This document shows positions 53,916 to 63,202 of a stretch of DNA of 64,000 nt, one piece after another. The notes beneath the pieces were generated by a model. It did no database searches. It worked only from the letters and a program-made list of their open reading frames with translations, and was not told the DNA's origin. Each line of letters opens with the position of its first letter. The stretch's first letter is position 1. The translations under genes were made by a program, and so were the position numbers. The stretch is from contig JAEPPZ010000002.1 of the NCBI GenBank assembly GCA_017640785.1, positions 95,748-159,747 on the forward strand. The letters are read 5' to 3'. Source of the DNA: Balneola sp. Lineage in GTDB: Bacteria > Bacteroidota > Rhodothermia > Balneolales > Balneolaceae.

Positions 53916-55511
53916 TTAAAACCATTTCTTTTTGTGCTTTTTTAATATCACCGAAGCTGCATTTAGTCCCGCTGCTCCAAAAACTCCACCTCCGGGATGG
54001 CAAGAAGCGCTGGATAGATATAAATTTTCTATCGGTGTTTCATACTGACTCATTTCCGGTATCGGACGGAACATAAACATTTGATCAAAACTCATTTCAA
54101 CGTGCATCACATTTCCACGAAGTAAACCGTGTTTACGCTCTATATCCAACGGAGACTGAATATACCAATCTATGAGTTTATCTTTCATATTCGGAGCATA
54201 ATCTACCACTACATCGTAAATTTTTTGGGCTTCTTTTTCTCTGATGTCATCCCAATTCATCCCATTTGCCAATTCATACGGATGCCACTGTGCCCACACA
54301 AACATAGTATGATTTCCATCAAGTGCTACGTCCGGATCGATTGCTGAGAAAGTCATCGCTAATGCAGCCGGTTTTTCAGGGGGAAACCCCTTGGTGTAAT
54401 CTCCGATCGCATTTTTCATGTATTGTACTGATGGAGCCAGTAACTGAATTCCATTATGAATAAATGGATCGTCAGGAGCGGCAGTGTATTGAGGCAGTTC
54501 TTTTACGGCACACCGGATCACCATCCCAAAACCATTACCAACATGAATATTTTCCACTTTTTTGAAGAGCGAATCATCCAGATGATCCCGCCCGACCATT
54601 TTCATCATAGTAGTTTGCACATGAGCGTTAGAGACGATGATCTCCGCTCTGAACTCCTCTCCACTTTCTGTTCTAGCTCCAAATGCTTTGCCATTTTCAA
54701 CCAGAATCTTTTCAACCGGATGGTCTGATTTTACTTCTCCGCCATGAGCTTCAATAAAATTCTTCATAGCCTGAGTGAGCATTCCACTCCCTCCTCTCGG
54801 ATGTTTGGCTCCGCTTTCATGAAGCATAGATTGCCATCCCACAAAATCCCCTGTAGCAGAGTGATCCGGCAATGGTCCTGATTGAGCCGCAAACCATAAT
54901 AAAGCGGCTTTCATATACGGATTTTCAAATGAGTCCTCCACTACTTTTCCATAGCTGGATAAGATCTTTTGCAATCCGGAAACTTGTTCCCCTTTTTTGA
55001 ACATGGCTCCATCTTTGATCTGATTGAGTGCCATTTCAGCAAAAATATTCTTAGTAGAAGGCGGCGTCGTGAAGATCTTAAGAACGCCTTTATTGATCTT
55101 TCCCCAGAATTCTACGAACTCTTTGTAATTCTTAACGTCTTCAGGAGCTACTTTTGAAATGGATTCTAATGTTCTGTCCAGATCTTTAAAAAAATGAATA
55201 ACGCCTTTTCCTGTCGGCACGGGATACGACATGATGGGATCCATCTCAATATACTCAAGTCCATATTTCTCGAGTTCCAGTTCCTCTATAATTCCCGTTT
55301 GATGGATCATAATATGAACAGATGACCCAACATCCATTCTAAAACCATTAGGGTTTTCAGGCGATTTAAACATGGTTTCCGTACGAACTGCACCACCAAT
55401 GGTATCGCATTTTTCCAGCACCAAAACTTTCTTGCCCGCCTTAGCCAGATAGCAACCGGTCGTTAATCCGTTGTGGCCTGAACCAATAATTATTGCGTCG
55501 TATTTATTCAT
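53916..55511 (-). CDS. FAD-dependent oxidoreductase (PYROXD2/phytoene-desaturase-like)
   Basis: 531 residues. Rossmann FAD site IIIGSGHNGLTTGCYLAKAGKKVLVLEK at the N-terminus, GGSGMLTQAMKNFIEAHGGEV in the middle and the C-terminal SCHPGGGVFGAAGLNAA match the PYROXD2 group. No carotenoid genes are adjacent, so pigment synthesis is unlikely. Substrate unknown. Confidence 0.85.
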   Translation of the reverse strand: MNKYDAIIIGSGHNGLTTGCYLAKAGKKVLVLEKCDTIGGAVRTETMFKSPENPNGFRMDVGSSVHIMIHQTGIIEELELEKYGLEYIEMDPIMSYPVPTGKGVIHFFKDLDRTLESISKVAPEDVKNYKEFVEFWGKINKGVLKIFTTPPSTKNIFAEMALNQIKDGAMFKKGEQVSGLQKILSSYGKVVEDSFENPYMKAALLWFAAQSGPLPDHSATGDFVGWQSMLHESGAKHPRGGSGMLTQAMKNFIEAHGGEVKSDHPVEKILVENGKAFGARTESGEEFRAEIIVSNAHVQTTMMKMVGRDHLDDSLFKKVENIHVGNGFGMVIRCAVKELPQYTAAPDDPFIHNGIQLLAPSVQYMKNAIGDYTKGFPPEKPAALAMTFSAIDPDVALDGNHTMFVWAQWHPYELANGMNWDDIREKEAQKIYDVVVDYAPNMKDKLIDWYIQSPLDIERKHGLLRGNVMHVEMSFDQMFMFRPIPEMSQYETPIENLYLSSASCHPGGGVFGAAGLNAASVILKKHKKKWF

Positions 55512-55880
55512 GCGTCAAAGATAAAATGAATTGATTGAAACCAAAGATTTATTAAGTGGTTTAATAATCTTTTTTATAATAATGTCATCCTGATCCATCG
55601 GCTGACGGAGAAGGATCTGCACCTTTCTAGTTCAAGCGTTAGTTTGGGGTGCCGAACTTTTAGCCAATACACGATGTAACCAGCGGTTTCTCATCCATAC
55701 AAACGCAGGGCTGAAGCCCTTGCTAGCTTATGTGCGATCCTTTTCTATTTTATTGTTTTTAAATAACTTTTATTTAAAGTCATCCTGAACCATGTGCTGA
55801 ACTTGATTCAGTATTGTTTCAGGATCTTTGTGAGGTTTATTTCTGGCTGTTATATCCAACACACCGATCAACGTTGTAAG

Positions 55881-55992
55881 AACTTCCTTCACCCCGCTTT
55901 ATGGTCATTCCTGCGAAGGCAGGAATCTGGATAGTTATCAAGAGTACAGCCTTCATATAAATCCAGATCTCGCGCATACGCCGCGAGATGAC
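55881..55992. repeat. 112-bp direct repeat, copy 1
   Basis: Matches 56827-56938 with a few substitutions (for example CGCGCATACG against CGGGCATACG). It carries the palindromes CATTCCTGCGAAGGCAGGAATC and CTCG-CG-CGAG. Confidence 0.85.
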
Positions 55993-56018
55993 GTTAACTT
56001 GTTCTAGTTGCGAAAAAA

Positions 56019-56254
56019 GGAACCGAACCTCCCCGACTCCGAAACAATTTCTTCTGTTCTGAATAGTTCACCCCTCCTTGGTTAAGGAGGGGAATTCCTG
56101 AGTTGATTCTAATTTTTATCAACGAGCCCTCTTCTGTTGCAGGAGGTCTTGAACTTGTAAAAATTTCAATCAAAGTCTCTTTCTAGTTCAAGCGTCACGC
56201 TTGGACGAATGTTTTGCAAGAAATGCACAAGCGAGACGCTTGCGTTAGTTGGGG
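56019..56254. repeat. 236-bp direct repeat, copy 1
   Basis: Almost base-for-base identical to 56591-56826, from ACCTCCCCGACTCCG to GCGTTAGTTGGGG. Includes the palindrome around CTCCTTGGTTAAGGAG. Confidence 0.88.
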
Positions 56255-56590
56255 GCACGGCTGACGGTTTTTTGGTTTCGGAAAGGAAACAAACCTCCCC
56301 GACTCCGAAACAAACTCTTCTGCTCTGAGTAGTTCGCCCCTCCTTCGTTAAGGAGGGGAATTCCCGAATGGTTTAGAAACTTTTTCAACGAGTCCTCCTC
56401 CTGTTGCAGGAGGAGACAGAGGAGGTCTTTTCTATTTCAAGATCGTGAGAACAACCACTTGTGTATGTACTTTTGTACCGCTACTGAGCTTCATGGTATG
56501 TCCAGAGGTTTCTCATCCATACAAACGCAGGGCTGAAGCCCTTGCTAGCTTATGCACGTGTCTTTAAATTTGGTTCCGATGCTCTGCGTC

Positions 56591-56826
56591 GGAACCAGAC
56601 CTCCCCGACTCCGAAACAATTTCTTCTGTTCTGAATAGTTCACCCCTCCTTGGTTAAGGAGGGGAATTCCTGAGTTGATTCTAATTTTTATCAACGAGCC
56701 CTCTTCTGTTGCAGGAGGTCTTGAACTTGTAAAAATTTCAATCAAAGTCTCTTTCTAGTTCAAGCGTCACGCTTGGACGAATGTTTTGCAAGAAATGCAC
56801 AAGCGAGACGCTTGCGTTAGTTGGGG
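56591..56826. repeat. 236-bp direct repeat, copy 2
   Basis: Second copy of 56019-56254, directly followed by the second 112-bp unit. Confidence 0.88.
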
Positions 56827-56938
56827 AACTTCCTTCACTCCGCTTTATGGTCATTCCTGCGAAGGCAGGAATCTGGATAGTTATCAAGAGTACAGCCTTC
56901 ATATAAATCCAGATCTCGGGCATACGCCGCGAGATGAC
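56827..56938. repeat. 112-bp direct repeat, copy 2
   Basis: Second copy of 55881-55992, abutting the 236-bp unit; ends 96 bp before the MBL-fold gene. Confidence 0.85.
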
Positions 56939-57034
56939 TGACTCGTTTTATATATAAGTCCTTTTCAACAAAACAGAACTATTTTTGTAAGTCAATTATC
57001 TAACATCTATTATCCCGAAAACAAAACAACTACA

Positions 57035-57883
57035 ATGAAGATAGGAACATTCGAAATTGAACATTTAAGTGAGGGCATCTTTGAAGCCTTCGAAGATGGT
57101 ACGTTTCGGAAAGTAGACTCAGGGACTATCACTGGTTCGAATGAAGATGGATACGGTAAAAATCTGACTGCAAAAATCGGTATCGACCCCATCCTTATTA
57201 AAACCGGAAAACAAAACATTTTAGTTGATACAGGATTGGGCTGGGGACTGGATGCTAAAAGTTCTTATGTAAATACCTCAAACCTTAAAACCAATCTGGA
57301 TATTTTTGGTTTGAATCCCGAAGATATCACGCATGTTGTGCTCACTCATTTACATTTCGATCATGCCGGAGGATCCACTTATGTGGATAAATCCACCAGT
57401 ACTCAGCCGACCATGTCCTATGCTAATTACTTCGTGCAAAAGAAAGAATGGGCGTACGCACTTCAGCAGATTGGAGAAGAACAACTGCAGAAAGGTGGTC
57501 ATTACGATCTGGATGAATTCTATAAACTTGCTGCTGATGAAAAACTGGTTTTTGTAGTAGATGCTCACTTTGAGTTGATTCCGGGAATTGAACTTATACG
57601 AACCGGTGGTCATACACCCGGACATCAAATCGTTAAAATTCAGAGCGAAGGTGATACTGCATATATTTTAGGAGATCTGGTTCCGAGTGAAGATCATCTA
57701 AATCAATATGCCATGAAGCAGATGGACGTGGAGCCGTTGCAATCTAAAAAGGCTAAAACGCTATTACTCCGACAAGCTTATGAAGAAAATGCGGTGCTAC
57801 TTTTCTATCACTCTATTTATACCAAAGCCGGAAGATTATTGAAGGATGTAGATCGAAAGTATGTGCTGGAAGATGTTAAGTGA
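57035..57883 (+). CDS. MBL-fold metallohydrolase
   Basis: 282 residues. The zinc-binding motif HLHFDHAGG, a later GGHTPGHQ and a metal Asp in ILGDL are intact, placing it with metallo-beta-lactamase-fold hydrolases of the lactonase type. Substrate uncertain. Its last 47 codons are duplicated downstream at 58902-59045. Confidence 0.85.
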   Translation: MKIGTFEIEHLSEGIFEAFEDGTFRKVDSGTITGSNEDGYGKNLTAKIGIDPILIKTGKQNILVDTGLGWGLDAKSSYVNTSNLKTNLDIFGLNPEDITHVVLTHLHFDHAGGSTYVDKSTSTQPTMSYANYFVQKKEWAYALQQIGEEQLQKGGHYDLDEFYKLAADEKLVFVVDAHFELIPGIELIRTGGHTPGHQIVKIQSEGDTAYILGDLVPSEDHLNQYAMKQMDVEPLQSKKAKTLLLRQAYEENAVLLFYHSIYTKAGRLLKDVDRKYVLEDVK

Positions 57884-57926
57884 TTCAGTTGAGAAGATTT
57901 AATGCCTTACTTGCAATAATTATAAA

Positions 57927-58901
57927 ATGAAAAGAATTTTAACATTAGACGATATAATTGATGTTCTGCATAAGTTTAAACAAAGAGGATTGGGGTTTCT
58001 ACTATCTAAACTCAACATCTATGGAATAAAGAGAACTGAGAAATCTTTTAACCAATTAGAATACGAAAGTGCAGATTGGTGGATAATTCCTAAAGTTAGG
58101 CAACGTTGGAACCTGCTTCTCACCGGTAACAAGGATCTAGACTACAAAGAGTATTTAGTTAAAAATCATCTGCAACACAGTACTGGACTTAGATTAATTT
58201 CCTTAGGTAGCGGCACTTGTCATCATGAGATTGAGTTAGCTAAGTATTCTATTTTTGAAGAAATCATATGTGTTGACATTGCAAAAGACAGAATGCTTGA
58301 AGCTGAAGCCAGAGCAAACAAACTTAGGCTTAAAAATATAGAGTTCGTTTGTGCTGATTTTAATGATTACAGTATTCCGAAAGAATATTTCGATATTGTT
58401 TTTTTTCATGCATCACTACATCATTTTGATAATATTGAGAGCTTCGTAGGGTCCACTATTAAAAACAGTTTAAAAACAAATGGACTACTGGTTATAAATG
58501 AATTTGTAGGGGCAACCAGACTTCAATTTCCAAAACATCAAATAAAAAAGATTAATGAGGCTTTAAAAATAATACCAAGAGAGTATAAAACCAGATACAA
58601 ATCTAATCTGTTAAAAAAGAAGTATTATGGATCGGGTATTATAAGAATGATTATAGCAGATCCTTCAGAATGTGTAGATTCTGCAAGCATATTACCAGCT
58701 ATTCATTCAAATTTTCATACAATTATTGAATAGCCTTATGGCGGAAACCTGCTTATGAATGTGTTAAAAGACATATCTCATCATTTCATAAATTTAGATT
58801 CGGAAAAAAATCAAATTTTAGAAAAACTCTTCTCCCTAGAAGATGAATATTTAGCTAACAATTCTTCTGATTTCATATTCGGAGTCTATCAGAAACTTTA
58901 G
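57927..58901 (+). pseudogene. SAM-dependent methyltransferase interrupted by an in-frame TAG
   Basis: The intact part (57927-58733, 268 residues) is a class I methyltransferase: LISLGSGTCHHEIELAKY (motif I), ICVDIAKDRMLEAEARA, FDIVFFHASLHHFDNIESF. At 58731-58733 a TAG interrupts the frame, but the same frame continues for 55 codons: PYGGNLLMNVLKDISHHF, then an end resembling the usual C-terminus of such enzymes (KLFSLEDEYLANNSSDFIFGVYQKL). The most economical reading is a nonsense mutation in a 324-residue gene. The Rossmann core is complete, so the short form may still fold. Confidence 0.75.
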
Positions 58902-59045
58902 TCCAAAAAAGTTATAGCGCTTTTGCTCTGACAAGCTTATGAAGAAAATGCGGTGCTACTTTTCTATCACTCCATTCATACCAAAGCCGGAAGATTATTG
59001 AAGGATGTAGATCGAAAGTATGTACTGGAAGATGTTAAGTGATTT
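58902..59045 (+). pseudogene. Duplicated 3' end of the MBL-fold hydrolase gene
   Basis: Aligns without gaps to 57743-57886, covering the last 47 codons and stop of the intact gene. The first 30 bases are diverged and one Arg codon (CGA) is TGA, so it cannot be translated through; the rest differs by only a few bases. It begins at the methyltransferase stop codon. Confidence 0.85.
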
Positions 59046-59203
59046 CGATGAAGGGATATAACTGATAGAATAATTAATAATTATTAGTGATATTCTGCTA
59101 TTTTACCGGGATAACATCAATAAAACTTAACCATTAAAAACTGGGATATGATGAATACAATGCGTCATATTCTTTTGTGGTGCATTGAAATGAAAGAACA
59201 TTA
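59046..59203. other. AT-rich intergenic spacer
   Basis: No gene or clear repeat is seen. A short inverted pair (AATGC...GCATT, about 59158-59190) lies before the next ORF and may be part of a promoter or a degraded cassette boundary. Confidence 0.35.
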
Positions 59204-59581
59204 ATGGATAATCGGAAAATTTTGAATCATTACAAGCAATTGTTGACAGACATTGTTTACTCTCCAAGGTGGGATAATGAAAACAATCCGACACGCGAGA
59301 AGATTGCGGATATTGGGGAAAGAGTAAATTCCCCAGATTCAATGGTGCGATTTAGAACTAATGAAGATTACAACTTACTTGCTGATACTATAAATGACGT
59401 TGAAGATTGTTTTAACGACGATTGGCTACCCTACGAAATGTTCGGATTGAGTTTGAAAGAGCTTAGAAAGTTTTTGATGGCTATACTAAGCAAGTTTGAC
59501 GAAATTCCTGAAGGAGAATGGACTTCGACTATTAAGCAAATACATCAAGAAATAAAAGCGACACCACAACAAGGTGTATAG
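59204..59581 (+). CDS. Hypothetical cassette-type protein, 125 residues
   Basis: A soluble, acidic, helix-rich protein with no signal peptide and no recognised family (features: MVRFRTNEDYNLLADTINDVEDCFNDDWLPYEMFG). Its last codons run into a palindrome resembling an integron attC site (59561-59624), which is typical of gene cassettes. Function unknown. Confidence 0.65.
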   Translation: MDNRKILNHYKQLLTDIVYSPRWDNENNPTREKIADIGERVNSPDSMVRFRTNEDYNLLADTINDVEDCFNDDWLPYEMFGLSLKELRKFLMAILSKFDEIPEGEWTSTIKQIHQEIKATPQQGV

Positions 59582-59624
59582 TGCATACCCTCTGGTATAC
59601 GCACCATACACAGACCGTTGTGCG
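59561..59624 (+). repeat. attC-like recombination site (candidate)
   Basis: An imperfect palindrome: CCACAAC...GGTGTATAGTGCATACC, loop CTCT, GGTATACGCACCATACAC...GTTGTGCG. The arms pair with a few unpaired bases and the end GTTGTGC resembles the attC R' core (GTTRRRY, one mismatch). It overlaps the end of the preceding ORF and lies just before the next, as in integron cassette arrays. No integron integrase gene is in the window. Confidence 0.6.
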
Positions 59625-59661
59625 TAAGCTGAAAACAGAACCAAACATCAAAAATAAAAAT

Positions 59662-60126
59662 ATGAAAAAAATAATCGCTCTTCTGATTTTTCTCCAATCT
59701 TTCGGACTTGTATTCGCACAGGATAAGAATGAAATTTCTGTGAATTTCAATCACTTTGCATTATCAGTTAAAGACGCTGATCAATCTGCCAAGTTTTATA
59801 AGAGTGTACTCAATTTGGATGAAATTACCAACAGAACGATAATTGACGGAATTAGATGGTTATCATTAGGAGAAGGAAAAGAATTGCATTTGATTTCAAT
59901 TTTAAAGGATGAAATAAAAATAAATAAAGCTGTGCATTTGGCACTAACAACATCTGATTTTGATTTGTTAATTGCTAAACTTCAATCGATGGAAATTGAA
60001 TACTCTGATTGGCCTGGAAATGTGAATAAAATAAATGTTAGAACAGATGGAATTAAACAAGTTTTCTTTCAAGACCCAAATGGATATTGGATTGAAGTAA
60101 ATAGCGTTGGACAAAACACTGATTAG
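59662..60126 (+). CDS. Secreted VOC/glyoxalase-family protein
   Basis: 154 residues from the ATG 59662, which provides a signal peptide (MKKIIALLIFLQSFGLVFAQ); the frame is open further upstream through the attC-like site without support. Then a VOC domain: VNFNHFALSVKDADQSAKFYKSVLNL... and FFQDPNGYWIEVNSVG with the usual metal or substrate positions His and Glu. Substrate unknown. It lies between two attC-like sequences, so probably a cassette gene. Confidence 0.75.
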   Translation: MKKIIALLIFLQSFGLVFAQDKNEISVNFNHFALSVKDADQSAKFYKSVLNLDEITNRTIIDGIRWLSLGEGKELHLISILKDEIKINKAVHLALTTSDFDLLIAKLQSMEIEYSDWPGNVNKINVRTDGIKQVFFQDPNGYWIEVNSVGQNTD

Positions 60127-60127
60127 A

Positions 60128-60161
60128 AGCCAGCGCACAACATCGTATAAAAATAACTGCG
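60128..60161 (+). repeat. Half attC-like site (candidate, truncated)
   Basis: AGCCAGCGCACAACATCGTAT, directly after the VOC gene, resembles the left half of cassette attC sites. The matching GTTGTGCG right half is not found downstream, so the site is incomplete. Confidence 0.4.
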
Positions 60162-60219
60162 GTATAGTTCCTTAATCAAAGATCGTTACAAACCCAGTGT
60201 TGAAGAAGAATTCGCTCCG

Positions 60220-60693
60220 TTACTTCTCCTCTACCCCGGCCATTTCCATAATTTTATTCCATTCCGCTTCTCTAACCGGAGTGATGGATAATCGAGACAA
60301 TCTGAACAATTCCATATCATCTAAAGCCGATTCTTTTTTCATGGCTTCACGATCCACAGGTTTTTCAAACTTCTGAAGAAATTTAACATCCACTAATATC
60401 CATGTGGGATCTTCTTCACTGCTTTTCGGATCAAAATATTTTGAATCAGGATCGAATTGAGTCGGATCAGGATACGGCTCACTGGCTACTTCCATCGTTC
60501 CTACAATTTCAGGTGGAGAAATACGCGAATGGTAAAACAATACTTTGTCTCCTACCTTCATTTCGTCCCGCATGTAATTTCGTGCTGCGTAATTTCTTAT
60601 TCCATCCCAGGGCTCAACCTGATCTCGTTCCAAATCATCAATGCTGTACGCATCAGGCTCAGATTTCATTAACCAATACTTACGTTCGCTCAT
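60220..60693 (-). CDS. EVE-domain protein
   Basis: 157 residues, matching the THYN1-like EVE family over its whole length (KYWLMKSEPDAYSIDDLER, WDGIRNYAARNYMRD, VLFYHSRISPPEIVGTMEV). EVE domains bind modified bases or RNA; the cellular role of this stand-alone form is unclear. Monocistronic. Confidence 0.92.
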   Translation of the reverse strand: MSERKYWLMKSEPDAYSIDDLERDQVEPWDGIRNYAARNYMRDEMKVGDKVLFYHSRISPPEIVGTMEVASEPYPDPTQFDPDSKYFDPKSSEEDPTWILVDVKFLQKFEKPVDREAMKKESALDDMELFRLSRLSITPVREAEWNKIMEMAGVEEK

Positions 60694-60795
60694 CGCTCAC
60701 TAATTATGAATTAAAAATTAATAATTAAGAATGCAGTTTAGAGTTAGGTAAAACTAATCTGCATTCTTAATTGATATTTGAATCATTGTTGAATG

Positions 60796-61797
60796 TTATT
60801 TGTACTTCTGTACATACCACAAAACTGTGTCTCTCAGCATTCCATCAAAATCAGTTGACGGCTCCCAGCCCAATTCATTTTTAATTTTTGAGGCATCAAT
60901 GGCATACCGGAAATCGTGACCTAACCGATCGGTTACAAAACTGATGAGGTTCTTGTAATCACCATCAGGCCCGTTGCCCACTTCTTCGTTCAATAAATCA
61001 CAAAGTTTGTGAACCAGTTCGATATTTTTCCACTCGTTGTTTCCACCAATGTTATATACCTCTCCGGCTTTTCCTTTCAGAAATGCTGTTTCCAGCGCCG
61101 AACAGTGATCGATCACATTCAGCCAATCACGAACATTTTCTCCTTTACCATACACCGGTATCGGATTGTGATTGATCGCATTTCGGATCACAGTTGGGAT
61201 CAGTTTTTCATCATGTTGATGCGGTCCGTAGTTATTAGAGCAATTGGTCGTAACCACATTCATTCCATACGTATGGAAATACGCTCTTACAATCATATCA
61301 CTGCTCGCCTTTGATGCACTGTATGGAGAATTCGGAGCGTAAGGAGTTTGCTCGGTAAAGAAACCATCGTCTTCAAGTTCACCGTAAACCTCATCGGTGG
61401 ATACATGCACAAATCGATTCTCCTTCCAGCTTTCTTCATCTTCCTGCCAAAGCTGTCTGCATTCTTCCAGAATATTGAAAGTCCCTACAAAATTAGATAA
61501 AATAAACGGTTCCGGCCCCGAAATGGAGTTATCTACATGTGATTCTGCAGCCAGGTGAAAAACTCCGTCCGGCTGAAAGGTTTTTACGATGTCCTTAACC
61601 TCATCACGATCAACCAGATCGATTTTTTTGAAGTAATATCGTTCAGAATCCCGGAGAGGTTTCAAGTAGCCTGTGTCTGAAGCGTAGGTCAGCTTATCAA
61701 TATTCATAATGGTCCAGTCAGGATGATCCTTGAATAATTTCAGTATTAAATTTGAACCAATAAAACCGGCACCTCCGGTTACTATGATCTTCTTCAA
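60796..61797 (-). CDS. rfbB: dTDP-glucose 4,6-dehydratase
   Basis: 333 residues, extended short-chain dehydrogenase: GGAGFIGSN NAD site, active STDEVYGEL (Thr-Asp-Glu) and YSASKASSD (Tyr-x3-Lys). Second step of dTDP-L-rhamnose synthesis. It overlaps the end of rfbC by four bases (ATGA). Confidence 0.95.
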   Translation of the reverse strand: MKKIIVTGGAGFIGSNLILKLFKDHPDWTIMNIDKLTYASDTGYLKPLRDSERYYFKKIDLVDRDEVKDIVKTFQPDGVFHLAAESHVDNSISGPEPFILSNFVGTFNILEECRQLWQEDEESWKENRFVHVSTDEVYGELEDDGFFTEQTPYAPNSPYSASKASSDMIVRAYFHTYGMNVVTTNCSNNYGPHQHDEKLIPTVIRNAINHNPIPVYGKGENVRDWLNVIDHCSALETAFLKGKAGEVYNIGGNNEWKNIELVHKLCDLLNEEVGNGPDGDYKNLISFVTDRLGHDFRYAIDASKIKNELGWEPSTDFDGMLRDTVLWYVQKYK

Positions 61798-62339
61798 AAT
61801 GTATCCTCTTCTTTAAGTGATGAAAATAGTGGGAGTTTTCTGTCTTTTTCGGAAAGAATAGGTTTAGTCACGTCCCAGTTGATTCTTATGAGTGGGTCAT
61901 CCCAACGTATTCCTCTTTCTCCTTCTTTGTTATAATAATCTGAGCATTTATAAGAAATGATGGCCTCTTCGCTTAAAACTGAAAAACCATGAGCAAAACC
62001 TTTCGGAACCAGCAAGGAACGGTGATTCTTCTCAGATAGCTTGTATGCAACATAATTTCCAAAAGTGGGAGAATCTTTTCGGATATCAACAGCTACATCT
62101 AAAACCTCGCCTTTTATGCAGGTAATTAGTTTATCCTGTGGACTTTCGATCTGATAATGCAAACCTCGGATCGTTCCTTCATAAGATTTAGATACGTTAT
62201 CCTGTACAAACTCTAAATCAAATCCTATTTGTTCTAAATGAGTTTTTCGAAAGGACTCGAAGAAATATCCTCTGTCATCTTCAAAAACATTGGGTTCAAA
62301 AACGAACACTCCTTTTATTCTGCTTTCTGAGATTTTCAT
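61794..62339 (-). CDS. rfbC: dTDP-4-dehydrorhamnose 3,5-epimerase
   Basis: 181 residues from the ATG 62337-62339, two bases after the rfbD stop; an upstream extension would overlap rfbD. Cupin enzyme with DDRGYFFESF, TIRGLHYQ (catalytic His) and VPKGFAHGFSVLSEEA. Third step of the pathway. Confidence 0.95.
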   Translation of the reverse strand: MKISESRIKGVFVFEPNVFEDDRGYFFESFRKTHLEQIGFDLEFVQDNVSKSYEGTIRGLHYQIESPQDKLITCIKGEVLDVAVDIRKDSPTFGNYVAYKLSEKNHRSLLVPKGFAHGFSVLSEEAIISYKCSDYYNKEGERGIRWDDPLIRINWDVTKPILSEKDRKLPLFSSLKEEDTF

Positions 62340-62341
62340 TC

Positions 62342-63199
62342 TTATAACTGTTTTAACAATCTTTGTAAACCTGCTTTCCAATCCAGGATCAGAATGCCGT
62401 CAACATTACTAATTTTTTGAGTACTTAACTTGGAAAAAAATGGTCTTTTGGCTTTTGTGGGAAAGTCTGCCGAACTCACCGGATTTACCTTTACATTTAT
62501 TCCCTTTTGTTTGAAAATCTCCTTAGAAAAATCAAACCATGTTGTCATTCCACCAGAACTTAAATGATAGGTTCCTATTTTGTTTTGTTGAAGTAATTCA
62601 AAGGTTTGTTCTACAACCTGATCCGCAAAAGTCGGGCTGCCAAACTGATCGTTTACAACATTCAATTCATTTCTTTCAGCTCCCAGTCTCAACATCGTTT
62701 TAACAAAATTGTGTCCATACTGCCCGCATAACCAGGAAACACGTAATAACAGAAATTTACAACCGGAGTCTTTGATAGCCTCTTCCCCTTTCAGTTTAGA
62801 ATGTCCGTATGCATTTACAGGATCTGTAGAGTCTTCTTCTTTATAACCTTCGGGACTATTTTCTTTATCTGATTTATTACCTGCAAACACATAATCCGTA
62901 GAATAATGAACCAGTTTTACGTTATTTCTATTACAAATATTGGTGAGTTTTTTTACGGATTCCGCATTGATCTTTAATGCAGTTTGTTTGTTGTCTTCAG
63001 CTTCATCTACTTTTGTGTAAGCAGCACAGTTTATCAACACATCCGGAGCTACATCAGCAATTACTTTAGCAACTTTATCTTCATCTGTAATATCCAGTTC
63101 ATTTGAAGAAAAGCTATTGTAACTGACACTATGATCTTTGCAGAAATCAATCCACTCCTTTCCCAGCTGACCTCCGGCTCCGGTGATCAAAAGCTTCAT
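62342..63199 (-). CDS. rfbD: dTDP-4-dehydrorhamnose reductase
   Basis: 285 residues: GAGGQLGKEW NADPH site, DVLINCAAYTKVDEAE, YSTDYVFAG and YGHSKLKGE with the catalytic Tyr-x3-Lys. Last step giving dTDP-L-rhamnose for surface polysaccharide. Starts three bases after rfbA. Confidence 0.95.
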   Translation of the reverse strand: MKLLITGAGGQLGKEWIDFCKDHSVSYNSFSSNELDITDEDKVAKVIADVAPDVLINCAAYTKVDEAEDNKQTALKINAESVKKLTNICNRNNVKLVHYSTDYVFAGNKSDKENSPEGYKEEDSTDPVNAYGHSKLKGEEAIKDSGCKFLLLRVSWLCGQYGHNFVKTMLRLGAERNELNVVNDQFGSPTFADQVVEQTFELLQQNKIGTYHLSSGGMTTWFDFSKEIFKQKGINVKVNPVSSADFPTKAKRPFFSKLSTQKISNVDGILILDWKAGLQRLLKQL

Positions 63200-63202
63200 A
63201 AA

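Larger units (their letters stand above)
55512..57034. repeat. Gene-free 1.5-kb mosaic of direct repeats
   Basis: No gene is visible. Four repeat types occur: a 236-bp unit at 56019-56254 and 56591-56826 (nearly identical) with a shorter diverged copy at about 56285-56430; a 112-bp unit at 55881-55992 and 56827-56938; a 51-bp unit at 55682-55732 and 56502-56552; and a reverse copy (55784-55840) of a sequence at 21007-21062. In the second copy the 236-bp and 112-bp units are directly fused. Several contain palindromes such as CCCCTCCTTGGTTAAGGAGGGG and CATTCCTGCGAAGGCAGGAATC. Confidence 0.88.

Noticed and set aside
59581-59661. Upstream extension of the VOC protein frame
   Set aside because: It runs through the attC-like palindrome; the ATG at 59662 gives a typical signal peptide.
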